NCBI GenBank assembly: GCA_018823025.1
Contig: JAHJJI010000077.1
Span: forward strand, 1-57,908
DNA: 57,908 nucleotides
Reading direction: 5' to 3'
Origin: Gammaproteobacteria bacterium
GTDB lineage: Bacteria; Pseudomonadota; Gammaproteobacteria; Burkholderiales; Sulfuricellaceae
Part shown: piece after piece, positions 40,955 to 49,490 of the stretch
Layout: each line of letters begins with the position of its first letter
Position numbering within the stretch: position 1 is the stretch's first letter
Notes under the pieces: model-generated
What the model was told of the DNA's origin: nothing
What the model saw: only the letters and a program-made list of their open reading frames with translations
The model's database searches: none
Translations under genes and position numbers: made by a program

Positions 40955-42006
40955 GGGTATACCGCACTCCACTGAATCTGCAACTGGCGGAAACCATCAT
41001 CCAGCCTTCTCACGCGGCTAGCTTCAATCTTCACAGTCTGGTTTCGGGTTATGTCATGGCGCAGGCCAAACATGTCGCGCTCCCGTATAAACTCGGGGAG
41101 CATGGCCAGCAGGGGACCGCCCCCACCGCCCCGCGTGCTCTCCGCCCGTGCGTAGGCTGCCATGTTCGGCGCGAAGCGGAATTCTCCTTGCAGGTAAGTG
41201 TTAAGAAAATTTCCTGCGATCGCCCCGCTGGCGCCGGTCAGGGTGTCATCGAAAATGAACAGTTCGCCGATGACGCGGAACCGTTGATATTCCCAGTTGG
41301 CGAACACACCGCCGATGTTCTGCGTGAGGCTGCTCCATTCGTCTGCCTTGACGGGCACCCTGTTGCGCACAAAGAAGACGCCGATCTGGGTCGGCGATGT
41401 TTCGTCCGGTGAATAGGCAAGCCTTAGGCCGGCGGTAAGGTCGCCAAGGCGTGCGGGGCCGACGATGTCGGGAGACACGAGCCTTTCTTTCAACACTGCG
41501 CCCTTGCCTATTCCGGCGCTGTATTTGATGGTGCCTTCACTATCCCACTCACTCAGCTTACCTTCCAGCTGCATGCCGATGTAATGTGACGGGATGGGGC
41601 TACCATCTTCCACCAGGCCGGGTTTGTCGATGGTGGTCTGCAAAAAGGTGCCGTGGTGGAATTGGGTGTTCCAGTAACCTTGCAGATTATGAAACTTTCC
41701 GAGAGATAGCATGTTTCCGGAATCGAACCGCCATCCCGCGTGCAGGCGGGACCACTCGCGTTCATGCTCGGAAACGAATATCTCGGAGAGCCAGATGATG
41801 GAACCGAGATTTCCGGTGGCGAACACATCGAGTGTGGGCTCGGTGTAGTTGCGCTTCAGATCGTCGCCCTCCGGTAATCCCGGACGGTGGGACGCGGTAA
41901 CGGCGGGAAAGAACAGCAATTCGGTATGGTTTTCCGCGTGACTGCACAATGACGCGGCGCTCAGCCCGAATCCAATGAGCATTGCCCATAGTCTTGTAAG
42001 GCGCAT
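40951..42006 (-). CDS. Outer-membrane beta-barrel protein
   Basis: A 351-residue exported protein with signal AMLIGFGLSAASLCSHA and many amphipathic beta strands (LHAGWRFDSGNMLSLGKFHN, RFRVIGELFIFDDTL, FRFAPNMAAYARAES), ending in an alternating strand typical of porins (QLQIQWSAVYP, though not a terminal Phe). The ATG at 42006 has AGGAGG seven bases upstream. It heads the four-gene c-di-GMP operon; a link between barrel, binding protein and GGDEF-EAL sensor is inferred from coupling. Confidence 0.7.
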   Translation of the reverse strand: MRLTRLWAMLIGFGLSAASLCSHAENHTELLFFPAVTASHRPGLPEGDDLKRNYTEPTLDVFATGNLGSIIWLSEIFVSEHEREWSRLHAGWRFDSGNMLSLGKFHNLQGYWNTQFHHGTFLQTTIDKPGLVEDGSPIPSHYIGMQLEGKLSEWDSEGTIKYSAGIGKGAVLKERLVSPDIVGPARLGDLTAGLRLAYSPDETSPTQIGVFFVRNRVPVKADEWSSLTQNIGGVFANWEYQRFRVIGELFIFDDTLTGASGAIAGNFLNTYLQGEFRFAPNMAAYARAESTRGGGGGPLLAMLPEFIRERDMFGLRHDITRNQTVKIEASRVRRLDDGFRQLQIQWSAVYP

Positions 42007-42152
42007 GGAAATGCCTCCTAAACAATGCCACCTTTGTGACACGTGAGTTCTGTGGGGAGATCGCGGGCGCACATGGGCACCGCGCAAACAGCGTGCTCCC
42101 TATTACGCGGATTTCACCGGGTATGGGGCAAGCTGACTGTTACCGGAATGAG

Positions 42153-42512
42153 TTAACGCGGAGGTTTATAGATGCTCTTGGCGAGCAGAGGGAGAAGCGG
42201 TGAGGTGAAAAAGGGGGGGATACGGGAGCTGGACGTATCCCTGACCATCGGGCGAAAGAAGTCGCCTACGAGCGAAAGCAGATGGCTTGCCGCAAGACAG
42301 CCATGATTGCACTTATTTTGTTCAGCTGTGGTCGAAGGCTCCTGGGATGCATCTTGCGTTTCGTCTGGGGCAGAGTAATGGCTACTGTCATCCGAAACCA
42401 GGCAGGGGTCGTACTCACCGTCAGCAGTAACGAGATAAGCCGCGCCTACCCCATTGACGAGGAATGTCATTAAAGTAAGCAGACAAATAATCGAGCGCGA
42501 CAGCCTGGCCAC
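42153..42512 (-). CDS. Small exported Cys/His protein of metal operons (family of 24787-25137)
   Basis: A 119-residue exported protein: signal IICLLTLMTFLVNGVGAA, an acidic Ser/Asp/Glu linker (DDSSHYSAPDETQDASQE), the motif KCNHGCLAASHLL and the tail KSIYKPPR. The motif and tail match the protein at 24787. The start is a GTG with GGAGGGG upstream. A -10-like TATAAT lies near 42569-42574 on the minus strand. It is divergent from the Fur-box operon; function unknown. Confidence 0.65.
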   Translation of the reverse strand: MARLSRSIICLLTLMTFLVNGVGAAYLVTADGEYDPCLVSDDSSHYSAPDETQDASQEPSTTAEQNKCNHGCLAASHLLSLVGDFFRPMVRDTSSSRIPPFFTSPLLPLLAKSIYKPPR

Positions 42513-42739
42513 ATCCCCTCCAAACGCCGTGCCCGATTAAAAATACCTATCCGGTTCACGGCGGTAATTATACGCACTCCCGATTTTTCCGTAGTGCAAT
42601 TTTTAGTTGTTGCTTGGTACGTTAACACCAACAATTTTTAGTGTAAATAGTTTTATTTAAGGCATGTTAATGCCCCGCAGCTTGCAGCAGGGTACTTTTA
42701 AGACTGGCAAAACCGCCAGATTGGATTTTCTATTTTTGC

Positions 42740-42768
42740 TTGCTATTGCGAATCATTCTCATTATACT
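42740..42768 (+). promoter_or_regulatory. Fur-regulated promoter of the Ftr iron-uptake operon
   Basis: TGCGAATCATTCTCA at 42747-42761 matches the 7-1-7 Fur consensus (TGATAATnATTATCA) at 12 of 14 defined positions when read on the minus strand. It fills the spacer between TTGCTA (42740-42745) and TATACT (42763-42768), 17 bases apart. Iron-bound Fur would block this promoter. Confidence 0.85.
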
Positions 42769-42834
42769 TTTAATCAGTAAGTTGATGTTCGGAATAATCC
42801 GTTGATCCCAAAATTTCTAAATGAAAGGAAATCC

Positions 42835-43386
42835 ATGAAACACCAGAATCACACCCTTGCCGCCATTTTTACTTTCCTTGGTACCGCCCTGACCTTCTCG
42901 GCCCATGCCGTGGAATACCCGATCGGCACCCCGCAACAGCGCAACGGCATGGAAATTGCTGCCGTCTACCTGCAGCCGGTCACCATGGAACCGGACGGCA
43001 TGATGCGCAAGGCCGAGGAATCCGACGTGCACATGGAGGCCGACATCCACGCGCTGGCCAGCAACCCCAACGGCTTCGAAGAAGGCGCATGGATGCCCTA
43101 CCTGAGCATCAAATACGAAGTCACCAAGCAGGGCACCAATGAGAAAATCAGCGGCGACTTCATGCCGATGGTGGCCAACGACGGCCCGCACTACGGCGAC
43201 AACGTCAAGCTCAAGGGACCCGGCAAGTACACGGTTAAATACAGGATTTCCCCGCCTTCCGCCGACTCGCATAGCCATTTTGGTCGCCATACCGACCGCC
43301 TGACCGGCGTGCGCCCCTGGTTTAAGCCGTTCGAGGTGGAATATGAATTCACCTATGTCGGTATTGGCAAGAAGGGGGGGTATTAA
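42835..43386 (+). CDS. ftrA: FtrA/P19-type periplasmic iron-binding protein
   Basis: A 183-residue exported protein (signal ending FSAHA). SDVHMEADIHAL, DGPHYGDNVKL and FGRHTDRLTGVRPWFKPF are signatures of the P19/Tp34/FtrA family, periplasmic proteins that bind iron and copper through His and Met ligands and feed FTR1-type permeases. AAGGAA lies a few bases before the ATG at 42835. It is the first gene after the Fur box, so it is induced by iron starvation. Confidence 0.9.
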   Translation: MKHQNHTLAAIFTFLGTALTFSAHAVEYPIGTPQQRNGMEIAAVYLQPVTMEPDGMMRKAEESDVHMEADIHALASNPNGFEEGAWMPYLSIKYEVTKQGTNEKISGDFMPMVANDGPHYGDNVKLKGPGKYTVKYRISPPSADSHSHFGRHTDRLTGVRPWFKPFEVEYEFTYVGIGKKGGY

Positions 43387-43389
43387 GCC

Positions 43390-44928
43390 ATGCTGCACTC
43401 GATCCGCATGAAGCCGCTGGCGCTCGCCGTCGCCCTGTTCGTCGCGATGCCGTCTTATGCCGCCCCCTCCGAGGGCGAGCTGGTGAAGCTCATCCAGAAG
43501 CTCAACGAGCGCCTGGACAAGCTTGAAAAGCACAATGCCGAACTGGAGAGCCAGATGCAGGCTCCCCGCGCGAACAGCAAGATGCCAGCCGATATCGAAA
43601 AGCGCGTCCAATCTCTTGAACATGCCCAGGAACAGTTAACCAATGGTTTGGAAAGCGACGAGATCAGCCAATACGAGCCCGACCTGACCTCTCGCCTCAA
43701 GGCAGTGGAAAAGGATGCTTTGAACGTGAAAAAAGCAGCCTCAAAAATCGATGCCCTGGAAGGCTTGAAAGTCGGTGCAAGCCTGACCACCGTGGCCCAG
43801 CGTCCCAATGGCTTGCCCCAAGGCACCACAAACGGCAACAGCCAGCTCAACTACCGGGCCGATGTCACCGCGGAGCTGCCGCTGGAACCAGTCGGCGACG
43901 TGGATCACAAGATCTTCGCCCATTTCCGCATGGGCCAGGGACTGGGGCTGAACAGTCCCTTTGCCAACCTGGGTGCTTTTGCCAGCGCCCCCAATGCCGT
44001 GGCTTTCCGCGCCAGCGGCGCCAGTCCGGACGACTCGGTGGCGATCCTGGGCCAAGCCTGGTACCAGGCTTCTATTCCGTTGCCTTTTGGCGGCTTCAAG
44101 CCGCGTTCCCGTGAAACCCTGGAACTTACTTTTGGCAAGATGGATATTTTCGGCTTCTTCGACCAGAACGCCGGCGCCAACGACGAAAGCCGCCAGTTCC
44201 TCAACTCTATTTTCGTGCACAACCCGCTACTGGATGCGGGCAGACAGGTCGGCGTGGATGCCAACGGCTTCCAGCCGGGCTTTGTGGCCTCCTACTATAA
44301 CCAAACCAGCAAGCCGGAAACCTGGCGCGTCTCCTTGGGGGTGTTCGGCACCGGCCAGGGCGCCAATTACCAGCGCTTCTTCTCATCCCCGCTGGTCATG
44401 GCCCAGGCGGAAACCTCCCTCAAATTCCTCGGCGGCCTCACCGGCAACTACCGCCTCTATGCTTGGCAACAGGGGCAAGGTACCGAACTGGACGGCTCCA
44501 CCACCCAACAAAGCGGTTGGGGCATTTCCGCCGACCAGCGGGTGGATGATGGGGTGACCCTGTTCGGACGCTACGGCCAGATGGCCAAGGGCAAGGTGTC
44601 CTTCGACCGCGCGCTCACCCTGGGTGCCGAGTTCAACGGTTCCTATTGGAGCCGGGGCGGCGATACCATTGGGTTAGCCGCTGGCTGGTTGCGGGCGAGC
44701 GACGATTACCGTGCTGCCGGCGGTTCGGGAGACCTGGATGGGGACGGCGTTGCCGACTTCAGCTTCAATCCCGCAGGAGCGGAGAAAGTGGCCGAACTCT
44801 ACTACCGCTACCGCATCACCAAGCAGTTCGAGCTGTCTCCAGACTTCCAGTACACCAGGAGAATGGGCGGCAACCCTGATGCAAGCACTACCAAGGTGTT
44901 GGGCTTGCGTGCGCAACTCTCATATTGA
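43390..44928 (+). CDS. OprB-like outer-membrane porin with coiled-coil start
   Basis: A 512-residue exported protein. The signal (ALAVALFVAMPSYAA) is followed by a coiled coil (LVKLIQKLNERLDKLEKHN, residues about 35-115) and a beta-barrel domain of some 380 residues like carbohydrate-selective porins (PLPFGGFKPRSRETLELTFG). It ends with a barrel strand and terminal Tyr (GLRAQLSY). It follows ftrA by three bases. Within a Fur-controlled operon it probably lets iron or a chelate cross the outer membrane (inference). The start could also be the ATG at 43408. Confidence 0.85.
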   Translation: MLHSIRMKPLALAVALFVAMPSYAAPSEGELVKLIQKLNERLDKLEKHNAELESQMQAPRANSKMPADIEKRVQSLEHAQEQLTNGLESDEISQYEPDLTSRLKAVEKDALNVKKAASKIDALEGLKVGASLTTVAQRPNGLPQGTTNGNSQLNYRADVTAELPLEPVGDVDHKIFAHFRMGQGLGLNSPFANLGAFASAPNAVAFRASGASPDDSVAILGQAWYQASIPLPFGGFKPRSRETLELTFGKMDIFGFFDQNAGANDESRQFLNSIFVHNPLLDAGRQVGVDANGFQPGFVASYYNQTSKPETWRVSLGVFGTGQGANYQRFFSSPLVMAQAETSLKFLGGLTGNYRLYAWQQGQGTELDGSTTQQSGWGISADQRVDDGVTLFGRYGQMAKGKVSFDRALTLGAEFNGSYWSRGGDTIGLAAGWLRASDDYRAAGGSGDLDGDGVADFSFNPAGAEKVAELYYRYRITKQFELSPDFQYTRRMGGNPDASTTKVLGLRAQLSY

Positions 44929-44944
44929 TTAAGAAGGAGGCATC

Positions 44945-45397
44945 ATGGAACTTGACCGCGATAAAGCCATTGAGGTTCTCAACCGCATCATGGAACTGGA
45001 ACTGGCCGGAGTGGTGCGCTACACCCATTACGCGCTGATGGTGTATGGCTATAACCGTATCCCCATCGTTTCATGGCTGCAAGCTCAAGCGGACGAAGGG
45101 TTGGTACACGCCCGTCGCGCCGGCGAGCTGATCACCCATCTGGGCGGCCACCCTTCTCTTGCTATCGGGCCGCTGCTGGAGAGCCACAAACATGATGTCG
45201 GCGATATTTTGCGCGAGTCGCTGGCACATGAAACCGCAGCCAGACAGTCCTACTATGAACTGTTGGAAGTGGCGCGCGACCGTTCTGTCCTGCTTGAGGA
45301 CTATGCACGCGAATTGATCAGCGAGGAGGAACTGCATTTCGGAGAAGTGGACAAGATGCTGCGCACGCCCGGCTCCACCGGGACATTCTCGGGTTAA
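44945..45397 (+). CDS. Ferritin-like / bacterioferritin-like protein
   Basis: A 150-residue four-helix protein: AIEVLNRIMELELAGVVRYT in helix A, ADEGLVHARRAGELITHLGG in helix B, LAHETAARQSYYELLEVA in helix C and ISEEELHFGEVDKML in helix D place Glu and His where ferritins bind di-iron. In helix B the Glu-His spacing is one longer than the ExxH of bacterioferritin, so the site may differ. AAGGAGG precedes the ATG. Iron storage or oxidation linked to import is likely. Confidence 0.8.
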   Translation: MELDRDKAIEVLNRIMELELAGVVRYTHYALMVYGYNRIPIVSWLQAQADEGLVHARRAGELITHLGGHPSLAIGPLLESHKHDVGDILRESLAHETAARQSYYELLEVARDRSVLLEDYARELISEEELHFGEVDKMLRTPGSTGTFSG

Positions 45398-45469
45398 GCC
45401 TGAGTTGCGGCACCGCATTAACAACCGTGCGGGAGGACATCGTTCCTCCCATAGCGAGGGAGAAACACC

Positions 45470-45832
45470 ATGAGTTTTTGGCATTCTTTTAGTAAAATCT
45501 GGAACATCTCGGCTGCGGCCTCTTTAGCCGTTATTCTAGCCCAGCCGTCAGCCGCGCTTGCGGAGGACATGCCCACCTTCCAGCTCACCGCGAAGAACGG
45601 ACGCTTTTACCCCGAAACCATCGAAGCCCCGGCTGGGAAGAAATTCCGGATCGCCATCAAGAACGAAGGCCCCGGCCCGGAAGAATTCGAGAGCCTCGAA
45701 CTCCGTAAGGAAACCGTGCTCGCGCCCGGCGTCACCCGCACGCTGGTGTTCGCGCCGATGAAACCCGGCACATACAAATTCTTCGGCGAGTTCCACCTGG
45801 ATACCGCCAAGGGTCAGATCGTCGTCAAGTAG
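45470..45832 (+). CDS. ftrB: FtrB-like periplasmic cupredoxin-fold protein
   Basis: A 120-residue exported protein (signal ending SAALAE). FQLTAKNGRFYPETIEAPAG and APMKPGTYKFFGEFHLD are features of the cupredoxin_1 domain found in EfeO and FtrB. The Cys and His of a type-1 copper site are not all present; Glu-rich EEFESLELRKE is instead typical of the iron-uptake branch. It lies 9 bases before the permease. It is thought to bind or oxidise Fe(II) for the permease. Confidence 0.85.
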   Translation: MSFWHSFSKIWNISAAASLAVILAQPSAALAEDMPTFQLTAKNGRFYPETIEAPAGKKFRIAIKNEGPGPEEFESLELRKETVLAPGVTRTLVFAPMKPGTYKFFGEFHLDTAKGQIVVK

Positions 45833-45841
45833 GAGAAAACC

Positions 45842-46657
45842 GTGGGCAATACGCTATTCATCGTCTGGCGCGAAAGCGTCGAAGGCATCCTCGTGGTGGG
45901 CATCCTCTACGCTTGGCTCAAGGCCCATCCCGAAGGCGTGCGCGGGATGCGCTACCTGTGGGGCGGCGTGGCCGCCGGGCTGGGGCTGGCCGGGCTGCTC
46001 GCGCTGGCCATGATGGGGGTATACAGCAGCCTGGACGGCGATGCGCTGGATTATTTTCAGCTCGGCATGATGCTCGTCGCCGCCGGGCTGATCACGCAGA
46101 TGGTGTTCTGGATGCGCAAGCACGGCCGCACCCTGAAAAAGGAGCTGGAAACCGGCCTGGAACGCGCGGCTGTCGAGGCCAACTGGACGGGGGTAGCGGT
46201 CATTGCCGCACTCGCGGTCGGGCGAGAAAGCGCTGAAACCGTGATTTTTCTCTACGGCACCGGGATGGAACAGCACGGCATGGCGTTCGCCCAATTTCTC
46301 GGCGCTGCCGCGCTGGGCTTCGCGCTCGCGCTTGTTACCTTCTGGCTGCTGGCTAATGGCGGGCGCTATCTGTCGTGGAAAAGTTTTTTCCGCATCAGCG
46401 AAACCTTGCTGCTCCTGCTTGCTGCCGGGCTCCTGGTGGGCGGTGTAGAAAAAATGATCGGCTTAGGATGGATTCCGGCGCTAATTGATCCAGTATGGAA
46501 TTCTACATTTTTGCTTGATGATCGCGCCTCGGTAGGCAATCTGGTCGCCACGCTCACCGGCTACCGCGCCCATCCCGCCTTGACGCTGGTGCTGGTGTAT
46601 ACCGCCTACTGGGCATTGGTGCTCGGCTGGCCGCGGTTGCGCAAGCAGGCGGCATAA
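45842..46657 (+). CDS. ftrC: FTR1-family iron permease (FtrC)
   Basis: A 271-residue inner-membrane iron permease with seven helices. Both REXXE iron-path motifs are present: RESVEG near residue 9 and RESAET near 130. The start is a GTG with AGGAG six bases upstream, overlapping the ftrB stop. It imports iron together with FtrA, FtrB and FtrD. Confidence 0.92.
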   Translation: MGNTLFIVWRESVEGILVVGILYAWLKAHPEGVRGMRYLWGGVAAGLGLAGLLALAMMGVYSSLDGDALDYFQLGMMLVAAGLITQMVFWMRKHGRTLKKELETGLERAAVEANWTGVAVIAALAVGRESAETVIFLYGTGMEQHGMAFAQFLGAAALGFALALVTFWLLANGGRYLSWKSFFRISETLLLLLAAGLLVGGVEKMIGLGWIPALIDPVWNSTFLLDDRASVGNLVATLTGYRAHPALTLVLVYTAYWALVLGWPRLRKQAA

Positions 46658-46689
46658 ACCCAGATTATCCATTAGCGCCAAAACACCGC

Positions 46690-46752
46690 TGTGGGAGCGG
46701 CGCCCTCGCCGCGATTTGCGGTCGCATTCGCGCCGGGGGCGGCGCTCCTACA
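46690..46752. repeat. REP-type inverted-repeat pair
   Basis: TGTGGGAGCGGCGCC at the left and GGCGGCGCTCCTACA at the right form an inverted pair with inner GC-rich arms (TCGCCGCGA; TCGCGCCG). This is the REP/REPIN pattern common in Pseudomonas and betaproteobacteria. It lies between ftrC and ftrD. Confidence 0.75.
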
Positions 46753-46815
46753 TGCACGAGCATTCCAATGGACAATCTGGCATAAAAACACTTCCGACAA
46801 AACAAAAGACCGATC

Positions 46816-48228
46816 ATGAAAATGGAACAACCGATATTCTTCCACCCCATGCCAGCGCGGCCCGCCTCGCGCCTGCAGCGCCTGGGCGATGCCATGCGGC
46901 GCTACCGTCGCCTCATCATCGGCGTTCAATGGGCGGTGGTGGTGTTCTACCTAGCGCTGGTGACGGTGCCAGCCTTTCTTCCCCTGCCGGGGACCGGCTC
47001 CAGCGTGCTGAACAACCTTACCGTGCTGGCCCAGTTCATGTTCTGGGGTATCTGGTGGCCGTTCGTGATTGCCTCCATGCTGCTAATGGGGCGTGTCTGG
47101 TGCGGTGTGTTCTGCCCGGAAGGTACGCTCACCGAGCTTGCCAGCCGTCACGGTCTGGGTCGCCCGGTGCCGCACTGGCTGAAATGGGGCGGCTGGCCGT
47201 TTACCGCTTTTGTTATCACCACGATTTACGGCCAGTTGGTGAGCGTCTATGAGTACCCCAAGGCCGTTCTGCTGGTGTTGGGCGGTTCTACGGTCGCTGC
47301 TGTTGCTATTGGCTTTGTTTATGGCAAGGGCAAGCGTGTCTGGTGCCGCCATCTGTGCCCGGTCTCCGGCGTGTTCGCCCTGCTCGCCCGGCTTGCGCCG
47401 ATACATTTCAAGGTCGATCGCGAAACCTGGAATGCTGCCGCGAAAACTCACCCGGTGCCGGTTGATTGTGCTCCACTGATAGACATACGACGCATGAAAA
47501 GCGGCTCGCAGTGTCATATGTGCGGACGTTGCAGCGGTCAGCGCGACGCGGTAACGCTTGCTTCGCGTCTACCCGGTGCCGAGATTGCCAGCTTGAAGCC
47601 TGCTGAGGCCAATGTGTGGGAGGCTCGACTACTGGTGTTCGGCATCATCGGCACAGCTGTCGGCGCATTTCAGTGGTCGTCCTCACCGTGGTTCGTGACG
47701 ATCAAAACCCGTGCCGCCGAATGGCTGATCGAGCACGACTCCTACACTCTGCTCCAGGACAACGCGCCCTGGTGGCTGCTGACTCACTACCCGGAAGCCA
47801 ACGACGTATTCACCTGGCTCGACGGCATCGGCGTGCTCGCCTACATCGGCGCCACCGCGCTGATCCTGGGTGGCTGGATCACACTCTGGCTGCGGCTGGC
47901 GGGTGCACTGCTGCCGGGGAATAGGAAGCAGAACACGCATTGGCTCTCCTATTCGCTTATTCCGATGGGCGGATTGGGCGTGTTTCTGGGGCTGTCATCT
48001 CTTACCGTTACCTTGCTCAAAGCCGAGGGAATCGTGATGTCCTGGCTACCTGAAGCGCGTGGCGCACTACTCGCCATGGCCGCGTTGTGGAGCCTGTGGC
48101 TAGGTGGGCGCATGCTGTTCGCCTTGCCTGAAGCTGGTCGCGCAGCCAGATTGACGGCGCTGGCTTGTCTGGCCGCAGCTATTGCAGGCATCGTGCTACC
48201 GTGGATTTTCCTGTTTTATCTTTGGTAA
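46816..48228 (+). CDS. ftrD: FtrD-like polyferredoxin membrane protein (NapH/4Fe-4S type)
   Basis: A 470-residue membrane protein. The first 250 residues have helices and Fe-S motifs WCGVFCPEG, WCRHLCPVSG and CHMCGRCSG, as in NapH, RdxA and FtrD. The C-terminal half has five or so further helices (ATALILGGWITLWLRLAGAL). FtrD is thought to pass electrons for ferric or ferrous handling in the Ftr system. There is no strong ribosome-binding site; a REP element separates it from ftrC, so expression may be lower. Confidence 0.85.
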   Translation: MKMEQPIFFHPMPARPASRLQRLGDAMRRYRRLIIGVQWAVVVFYLALVTVPAFLPLPGTGSSVLNNLTVLAQFMFWGIWWPFVIASMLLMGRVWCGVFCPEGTLTELASRHGLGRPVPHWLKWGGWPFTAFVITTIYGQLVSVYEYPKAVLLVLGGSTVAAVAIGFVYGKGKRVWCRHLCPVSGVFALLARLAPIHFKVDRETWNAAAKTHPVPVDCAPLIDIRRMKSGSQCHMCGRCSGQRDAVTLASRLPGAEIASLKPAEANVWEARLLVFGIIGTAVGAFQWSSSPWFVTIKTRAAEWLIEHDSYTLLQDNAPWWLLTHYPEANDVFTWLDGIGVLAYIGATALILGGWITLWLRLAGALLPGNRKQNTHWLSYSLIPMGGLGVFLGLSSLTVTLLKAEGIVMSWLPEARGALLAMAALWSLWLGGRMLFALPEAGRAARLTALACLAAAIAGIVLPWIFLFYLW

Positions 48229-48307
48229 CAGCGCCTTTTGCAAAACTCCTGCTCCGACCAACCAGAGTTATTCCATATCATTAAGAACCCCATCGATTTC
48301 CCGATGA

Positions 48308-48799
48308 CTAGTGTCCCGCCACGCCTGCCGATTCCAGGAAGGCGCGCAGCTTGCCGAAGTCGATGATGCCCACCGTCTTCGAGATCCGTCTGCCCGACCC
48401 GTCGATGAGGAACGTCGTCGGCGTCACGCTGACCTGGTCGAATTCGCGCGCGAGCTTGCCGTCCCTGTCGAAGACGACAGGAAACGGCAGCCCCTGTTTG
48501 CGGACATACGCCCTGATGTCGCCGGGCTGGTCGTAATGCATGGCCACCGCAATTACTTCGAATCCCCGCTTGCGATACTGCTGATAGGTCTGGATGAGAT
48601 CAGGCATTTCCGCAAGGCAAATCCCGCAGCTCGTCGCCCAGAAATTGATGAGCACGATCTTGCCGCGCAAATCGCTCAAGCGGATCTGCTGCCCTTCCAT
48701 AGTCGTGAACGTGGGCGCTGGCGAGGCTACTGCTTGCATACTTAAATTAGCACACAAGGCGATGACCAGCATCGCCCAACGTAGTCTGTTGTAAAGCAT
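48308..48799 (-). CDS. TlpA-like periplasmic thioredoxin
   Basis: A 163-residue exported thioredoxin-fold protein (signal AMLVIALCANLSMQAVAS). LRGKIVLINFWATSCGIC has the redox motif CGIC, followed by LAEMPDLIQTYQQY and the cis-Pro segment SVTPTTFLIDGSGR, as in TlpA/ResA. The ATG at 48799 overlaps the end of the ABC ATPase gene region by adjacency (stop at 48801), so it is the last gene of the ArsR-headed operon. It probably keeps Cys residues of a partner reduced. Confidence 0.9.
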   Translation of the reverse strand: MLYNRLRWAMLVIALCANLSMQAVASPAPTFTTMEGQQIRLSDLRGKIVLINFWATSCGICLAEMPDLIQTYQQYRKRGFEVIAVAMHYDQPGDIRAYVRKQGLPFPVVFDRDGKLAREFDQVSVTPTTFLIDGSGRRISKTVGIIDFGKLRAFLESAGVAGH

Positions 48800-48800
48800 G

Positions 48801-49490
48801 CTAATGCTTCCCTTTCCGTGTATCCGCGACGATTCTGCCGTCTTTGACTTGCAGCACCCGCTCGGCACGTTGCGCCACCGCGATGTTATGGGTAACCATG
48901 AGGAGCGTTTTGCCGGCCTTGTTTAGCTCGCCGAGCAAGGTCAACAACTCCGCCTCGGAACCGGAGTCCAGGTTGCCGGTGGGCTCGTCCATGAGAAGAA
49001 TATCGGGCTCGTTGGCCAAGGCGCGGGCAATCGCAACGCGCTGCTGCTGGCCGCCGGAAAGCATGCTCGGCAGGTGGTGGGCCTTGTCTCCCAAGCCAAA
49101 GCGTTCCAGCAGCTCCATGGCGCGCCCGTTGCTGTGTGTCGCGCCGCCGAGCCAGAGCGCGATCTCGACGTTTTCCAGCGCTGTAAGATGTGGCATCAGG
49201 TTGAAAAACTGAAACACGAAACCGATTTTTTTGCCGCGCACGGCGGCCAGTTCCGCGGCATCGAGGGTGCCAAGCTCCGAGCCGTCCAACACGATGCGGC
49301 CGGCGCTGGGGCGATCCAGGCCGCCGATGAGTTGCAGCAGCGTACTTTTACCATGCCCGGAAGGCCCCATGATCGCGACCCATCCGCCGCGCTCCACGGT
49401 CATCGAGACTTCCGAGACCGCCTTCACCTCAGCAGCGCCACTGCCGTAAGTTTTGCTCACTTTCTCCAGTTCGATGACGGCGTTAGACAT
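48801..49490 (-). CDS. MacB/LolD-type ABC transporter ATP-binding protein
   Basis: A 229-residue ABC ATPase with Walker A GPSGHGKST, signature LSGGQQQRVAIARAL, Walker B ILLMDEPTGNLD and switch His in VTHN. Belongs to the LolD/MacB/FtsE branch. The ATG at 49490 overlaps the permease stop by eight bases; the longer frame upstream lies inside the permease gene and is not used. Works with 49483-50646. Confidence 0.93.
   Translation of the reverse strand: MSNAVIELEKVSKTYGSGAAEVKAVSEVSMTVERGGWVAIMGPSGHGKSTLLQLIGGLDRPSAGRIVLDGSELGTLDAAELAAVRGKKIGFVFQFFNLMPHLTALENVEIALWLGGATHSNGRAMELLERFGLGDKAHHLPSMLSGGQQQRVAIARALANEPDILLMDEPTGNLDSGSEAELLTLLGELNKAGKTLLMVTHNIAVAQRAERVLQVKDGRIVADTRKGKH

Noticed and set aside
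46690-46752. Transcription terminator between ftrC and ftrD
   Set aside because: The hairpin has no T-run and matches the REP-pair pattern better.
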